Shown here: positions 7,444-10,627 of the stretch, piece after piece
Numbering within the stretch: the first letter of the stretch is position 1
How the letters are laid out: each line of letters starts with the position of its first letter
From: an uncultured Clostridia bacterium
GTDB lineage: Bacteria; Bacillota; Clostridia; Oscillospirales; Acutalibacteraceae
DNA: 10,627 nucleotides
NCBI GenBank assembly: GCA_937901145.1
Contig: CALCHE010000174.1
Span: 1-10,627 of the forward strand
Reading direction: 5' to 3'
The notes under the pieces: model-generated
Databases searched by the model: none
The model's input: only the letters and a program-made list of their open reading frames with translations
What the model was told of the DNA's origin: nothing
Program-made: the position numbers and the translations under genes

Positions 7444-10400
7444 ATGAATAAGGACAAAAAAATTTATACCATTGCGACTGCCCATCTTGATACGGTGTGG
7501 AACTGGGACTTTGAACACGTAATCAAGGTCTGCATCCCTGCTACTCTTGATGAAAATTTCAAGCTTTTTGAGCAGTATCCTGAATATCAGTTTAATTTTG
7601 AGGGCTCCTACAGATATGAGCTTATGGAGGAATATTATCCAGAAAAGTTTGAACAGCTCAGAAAGTATGTCGAAGAAGGCAGATGGAATGTTACCGGCAG
7701 TAGCTTCGAAAACGGTGACGTTAACGTACCTTCGCCTGAAGCACTTTTCAGAAACATTCTTTACGGAAACAAATACTTCGAAAAGAAATTCGGCAAAAAG
7801 AGCAACGACATTTTTCTTCCTGACTGCTTTGGCTTCGGTTGGGCTCTTCCCTCTATTATCGAGCATGCAGGTATCAAAGGCTTCTCCACTCAGAAGCTTT
7901 CCTGGGGCAGTGCCTACGGCATTCCCTTTGACATCGGCCGTTGGTACGGCGTAAACGGTAAATATGCCCTTGCATCACTTAATGCTAAATCATATTGCAC
8001 TACTTTCAAAAAGGTTCGTACAAACAGCGGCCTTACCAAAAAGCTTGACGAAAACATAAAAGAATATGACCTTCCCATTACCTACGCTTATCACGGTGTA
8101 GGCGACGTCGGTGGCGCACCGAAGGAGCAGTCTGTAAAAACTGTCTGTGACGAAATCAGAACTAACGACTCTTCTGAAATCAAAGTTGTTTCTTCTTCTC
8201 CCACAGAGTTTTTCGACGATATTTCTTCTCTTTCACAGGCTGAGATCGATAAACTTCCCAAATGGGAAAATGAGCTGCTTATGACTGACCACGGCGTAGG
8301 CTCATATATTTCCAGATCTTTCAGTAAAAGATATAACCGTCGTAATGAGGAAATTGCTGATATGGCCGAGCGTATGGCTGTAGCTGCAGAAGCTCTCGTC
8401 GGAGCTGAGTATCCCAGAACTGAAATCGATAAGGGATGGAAGAGAACTCTCGCTCATACCTTCCACGATGATATTACAGGTACATCTGTAGAAAGAGTTT
8501 ATCAGCGCTCATGGAATGACTATGTTCTCAGTGCCAATCAGCTTTCTAATGCTTATGAAGGTGCAGCAGCAGAAATCATCAAAAAGATGGATACTTCCTG
8601 GACCAAGGGAACAGCTATTGTTATCAATAACACCGTAGAGCACGGCAGAATGGGTGAGGTTGATTTTGTTCTCGATGCAGGTAAAAAGGAATATGTTCGT
8701 GTATTTGATAAAAACGGTAAGGAAGTTCCTTCACAGGTCAATTACATAAAAGACGGTAAAATGTCTGTAAGCGTTGCCGATTATATACCTGCTCTCGGCT
8801 TCAAGGTTCTCGATGTGGTCGAAAGTGATGTACCCTGTAAAATCAATACAGGTCTTCGCTGTTCAGGCCGTTCAATCGAAAACTTCAAATATATCGTTAC
8901 AGTAAATTCCGACGGTGATATTTCATCAATTATTGATAAAACTCTCGATGATACCGAAATTCTTAAAAAGCCCATCAGATTTGAGCTTAATAAGTATAAC
9001 GGTGCAGGTGAATATGCTGCATGGGAGTTAAGATATAAGGAAGTTTGCAAATATCCTTGGGACTTCGCAGGCAAGGGTAAAATTACTCTTATCGAAAAAG
9101 GCCCCGTAAGAGTTACACTTAAGGTTGAACAGAAGGTAAGCAAGTCTACCTTTACATATTATGTATCTCTTGTAGCAGGCTGTCCTTATGTTTCAGTACG
9201 AAATGAAGTAGAGTGGAGAGAATTCAGAAGAACTCTTCATAACGGCTTCTGTTTCAATGTAAGCAACAAAAAGGCTACTTTTGACCTTGGTCTCGGTGCC
9301 ATTAAAAGAGAAAAAGCAAATAAAAAGCTTTATTCGGTACCCGCTCAGAGATGGGCTGATATTACTGATAAATCAGGAGTTTACGGTGTTTCTGTATTCA
9401 GTGACTCCAAATACGGCTGGATTATGAAGGATGAAAAAACACTCCGCCTTACTGTTCTTCATTCTCCCAAACAGTATTACAGACACGACAGTGTACAGGG
9501 TATGATGGACTTTGGTCTTAATAAATACGGCTATGCTATTTATTCTCATAAGGGTGAATACGATAACGGAACACAGCTTTATGCACGTTTCTTCAATCAG
9601 CCTCTTACAGTATTTGTAACAAATAATCATAGCGGTGTTCTTGCAAGCGAATATTCATTCGGTGCCATCAATGATAAGGATGTTATTGTCCGTGCTATCA
9701 AAAAGGCAGAAGCAGACGACTGTTTCATTGTAAGATTTAACGAAGGCGCAAACAAGAAGGTAAGAGGTGTGGAATTCACTCTCGGAAAGGGTATCGCTTC
9801 TGCTAAGGCTGTAAACGGTATGGAAGAGGATATCGGACCTGCTACCGTTGTTGACGGCAAGCTTGTGTTTGATCTTGATCCCTATGAGGTTAAATCTTTC
9901 GCTGTTACTCTTAACGACTGTAAGGTCGCAAGCAAGAATGTTCCTTCAAAGGTTGAACTTCCTTATAATATCGATGTTGTTACCTTTAATCATAACAGAG
10001 ATACTACCGCCATTCCCACTATCAATGTTTCCATCCCCGGTGAGCTCGTACCCAAGACAATAGAGTGCGCAGGCGTTAAATTTGAGACAGGTGACATCTG
10101 GGGCGAAGGAAATAATGCTCTTATCTGTGCCGGTCAGCAGATTAATGTTTACGGCAAAAAGCTTTATTTCGTAGGTGCTTCTCTTTACGGAGATAAGGTT
10201 TATGAATTCAAGGTTGACGATGAAACTGTTCCTGTAAAGGTTCAGTCCATCGACGAAAGAATCGGTAAATGGGATCTTTACAATCTTGCTGAAGTTGCCA
10301 ATATCAAAACCGATAAGCTTGCTGTCGAATACACTCATACTCACTCTCCTCAGGGTGATAATGTAGCAGCTCAGATTTACTTCTTTATGTATGAAATCGA

Positions 10401-10614
10401 TACCTCAAAGGGCTCAGTCGTAACTCTTCCCGAGGATAACGGTCTTATTATTCTTGCTGCTGCACAGAGTAGCGAAGAAGAATTCGCTAAACTCGAATCT
10501 GCTCTTTATGACAGAATCAGCGATAGAAAGTTTGATTATCAGATGTCACGCAAGGAAAAGAAAAACCACAAAAAGCAGATGAAAAAGTGGAAGAAGACTC
10601 CCAACAAATCATAA
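7444..10614 (+). CDS. GH38-family alpha-mannosidase, probably cytosolic
   Basis: Large glycoside hydrolase resembling family GH38 retaining alpha-mannosidases, which remove alpha-linked mannose from oligosaccharides using a bound metal ion. The 1056-residue product begins directly with the catalytic domain and has no signal peptide or membrane segment. Metal-site candidates are H14 and D16 (TAHLDTVWNW), the nucleophile candidate D127 (FLPDCFGFG) and H341 (TFHDDITGTS), matching the His-Asp-Asp-His set known for the family. The conserved ENGDVNVPSPEALFRN segment is at 89-104. The domain order is catalytic domain (about 1-290), the helical middle domain containing FHDDITGTS (about 290-380), a beta-rich GH38 C-terminal region (about 390-825), and a further beta-rich module (about 830-985). 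The last 22 residues are very lysine-rich. The substrate linkage cannot be told from the sequence. No sugar transporter or regulator lies in the window. Codon style resembles the neighbours, so there is no clear sign of recent transfer. Confidence 0.88.
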   Translation: MNKDKKIYTIATAHLDTVWNWDFEHVIKVCIPATLDENFKLFEQYPEYQFNFEGSYRYELMEEYYPEKFEQLRKYVEEGRWNVTGSSFENGDVNVPSPEALFRNILYGNKYFEKKFGKKSNDIFLPDCFGFGWALPSIIEHAGIKGFSTQKLSWGSAYGIPFDIGRWYGVNGKYALASLNAKSYCTTFKKVRTNSGLTKKLDENIKEYDLPITYAYHGVGDVGGAPKEQSVKTVCDEIRTNDSSEIKVVSSSPTEFFDDISSLSQAEIDKLPKWENELLMTDHGVGSYISRSFSKRYNRRNEEIADMAERMAVAAEALVGAEYPRTEIDKGWKRTLAHTFHDDITGTSVERVYQRSWNDYVLSANQLSNAYEGAAAEIIKKMDTSWTKGTAIVINNTVEHGRMGEVDFVLDAGKKEYVRVFDKNGKEVPSQVNYIKDGKMSVSVADYIPALGFKVLDVVESDVPCKINTGLRCSGRSIENFKYIVTVNSDGDISSIIDKTLDDTEILKKPIRFELNKYNGAGEYAAWELRYKEVCKYPWDFAGKGKITLIEKGPVRVTLKVEQKVSKSTFTYYVSLVAGCPYVSVRNEVEWREFRRTLHNGFCFNVSNKKATFDLGLGAIKREKANKKLYSVPAQRWADITDKSGVYGVSVFSDSKYGWIMKDEKTLRLTVLHSPKQYYRHDSVQGMMDFGLNKYGYAIYSHKGEYDNGTQLYARFFNQPLTVFVTNNHSGVLASEYSFGAINDKDVIVRAIKKAEADDCFIVRFNEGANKKVRGVEFTLGKGIASAKAVNGMEEDIGPATVVDGKLVFDLDPYEVKSFAVTLNDCKVASKNVPSKVELPYNIDVVTFNHNRDTTAIPTINVSIPGELVPKTIECAGVKFETGDIWGEGNNALICAGQQINVYGKKLYFVGASLYGDKVYEFKVDDETVPVKVQSIDERIGKWDLYNLAEVANIKTDKLAVEYTHTHSPQGDNVAAQIYFFMYEIDTSKGSVVTLPEDNGLIILAAAQSSEEEFAKLESALYDRISDRKFDYQMSRKEKKNHKKQMKKWKKTPNKS

Positions 10615-10627
10615 AATAATTCAATCC
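10615..10627. other. Short noncoding end of window
   Basis: Thirteen A/T-rich bases follow the mannosidase stop. No terminator hairpin is visible before the window ends, so whether the unit continues downstream is unknown. Confidence 0.6.

Noticed and set aside
7414..7866. Open reading frame of 150 codons on the minus strand across the mannosidase start
   Set aside because: It lies antisense to a gene with clear GH38 motifs and its translation shows no recognisable domain, so it is a shadow frame.
9946..10344. Open reading frame of 132 codons on the minus strand within the mannosidase gene
   Set aside because: It is antisense to the C-terminal module of the mannosidase and has no recognisable product.

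Overview
The window looks like a chromosomal housekeeping segment from a low-to-mid GC Gram-positive bacterium, most likely a gut-type clostridium (Oscillospirales/Ruminococcaceae-like). The reasons are the Firmicute gene orders gdpP-rplI-dnaB and tilS-hpt-ftsH, strong GGAGG/GAGGTG ribosome binding sites, AT-biased composition, use of a TTG start, and an intracellular-type GH38 alpha-mannosidase. The taxonomic placement is inferred from gene content and protein style. No search was run.

Positions 1-6781 hold six genes, all on the + strand and tightly packed: the 3' part of gdpP (c-di-AMP phosphodiesterase, cut by the window edge), rplI (ribosomal protein L9), dnaB (replicative helicase), tilS (tRNA-Ile lysidine synthetase), hpt (hypoxanthine phosphoribosyltransferase) and ftsH (membrane AAA+ protease). 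The gaps are 15, 38, -11, 2 and 14 nt, which suggests one long transcription unit. The cluster joins second-messenger turnover, translation, replication, tRNA decoding, purine salvage and membrane protein quality control, a grouping well known in Firmicutes. The operon appears to end at a strong intrinsic terminator just after ftsH (about 6785-6830).

Positions 6831-6919 hold a well-formed promoter (TTGAAA, 17 nt, extended -10 TGGTAAAAT). It drives a second unit: a 155-residue protein with four predicted membrane segments and no recognised family (6920-7387), then after 56 nt a 1056-residue GH38-type alpha-mannosidase (7444-10614) with an intact metal/nucleophile motif set, no signal peptide and a very lysine-rich C-terminal tail. 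The last 13 bases are noncoding.

I saw no tRNA, rRNA, CRISPR array, insertion sequence, phage gene or toxin-antitoxin pair, and nothing that amounts to a new multi-gene system. The most open items are the unknown four-helix membrane protein and its pairing with a cytosolic mannosidase. Smaller points are the mannosidase tail and C-terminal domain, a substitution in a conserved TilS motif, and the FtsH pore residue.
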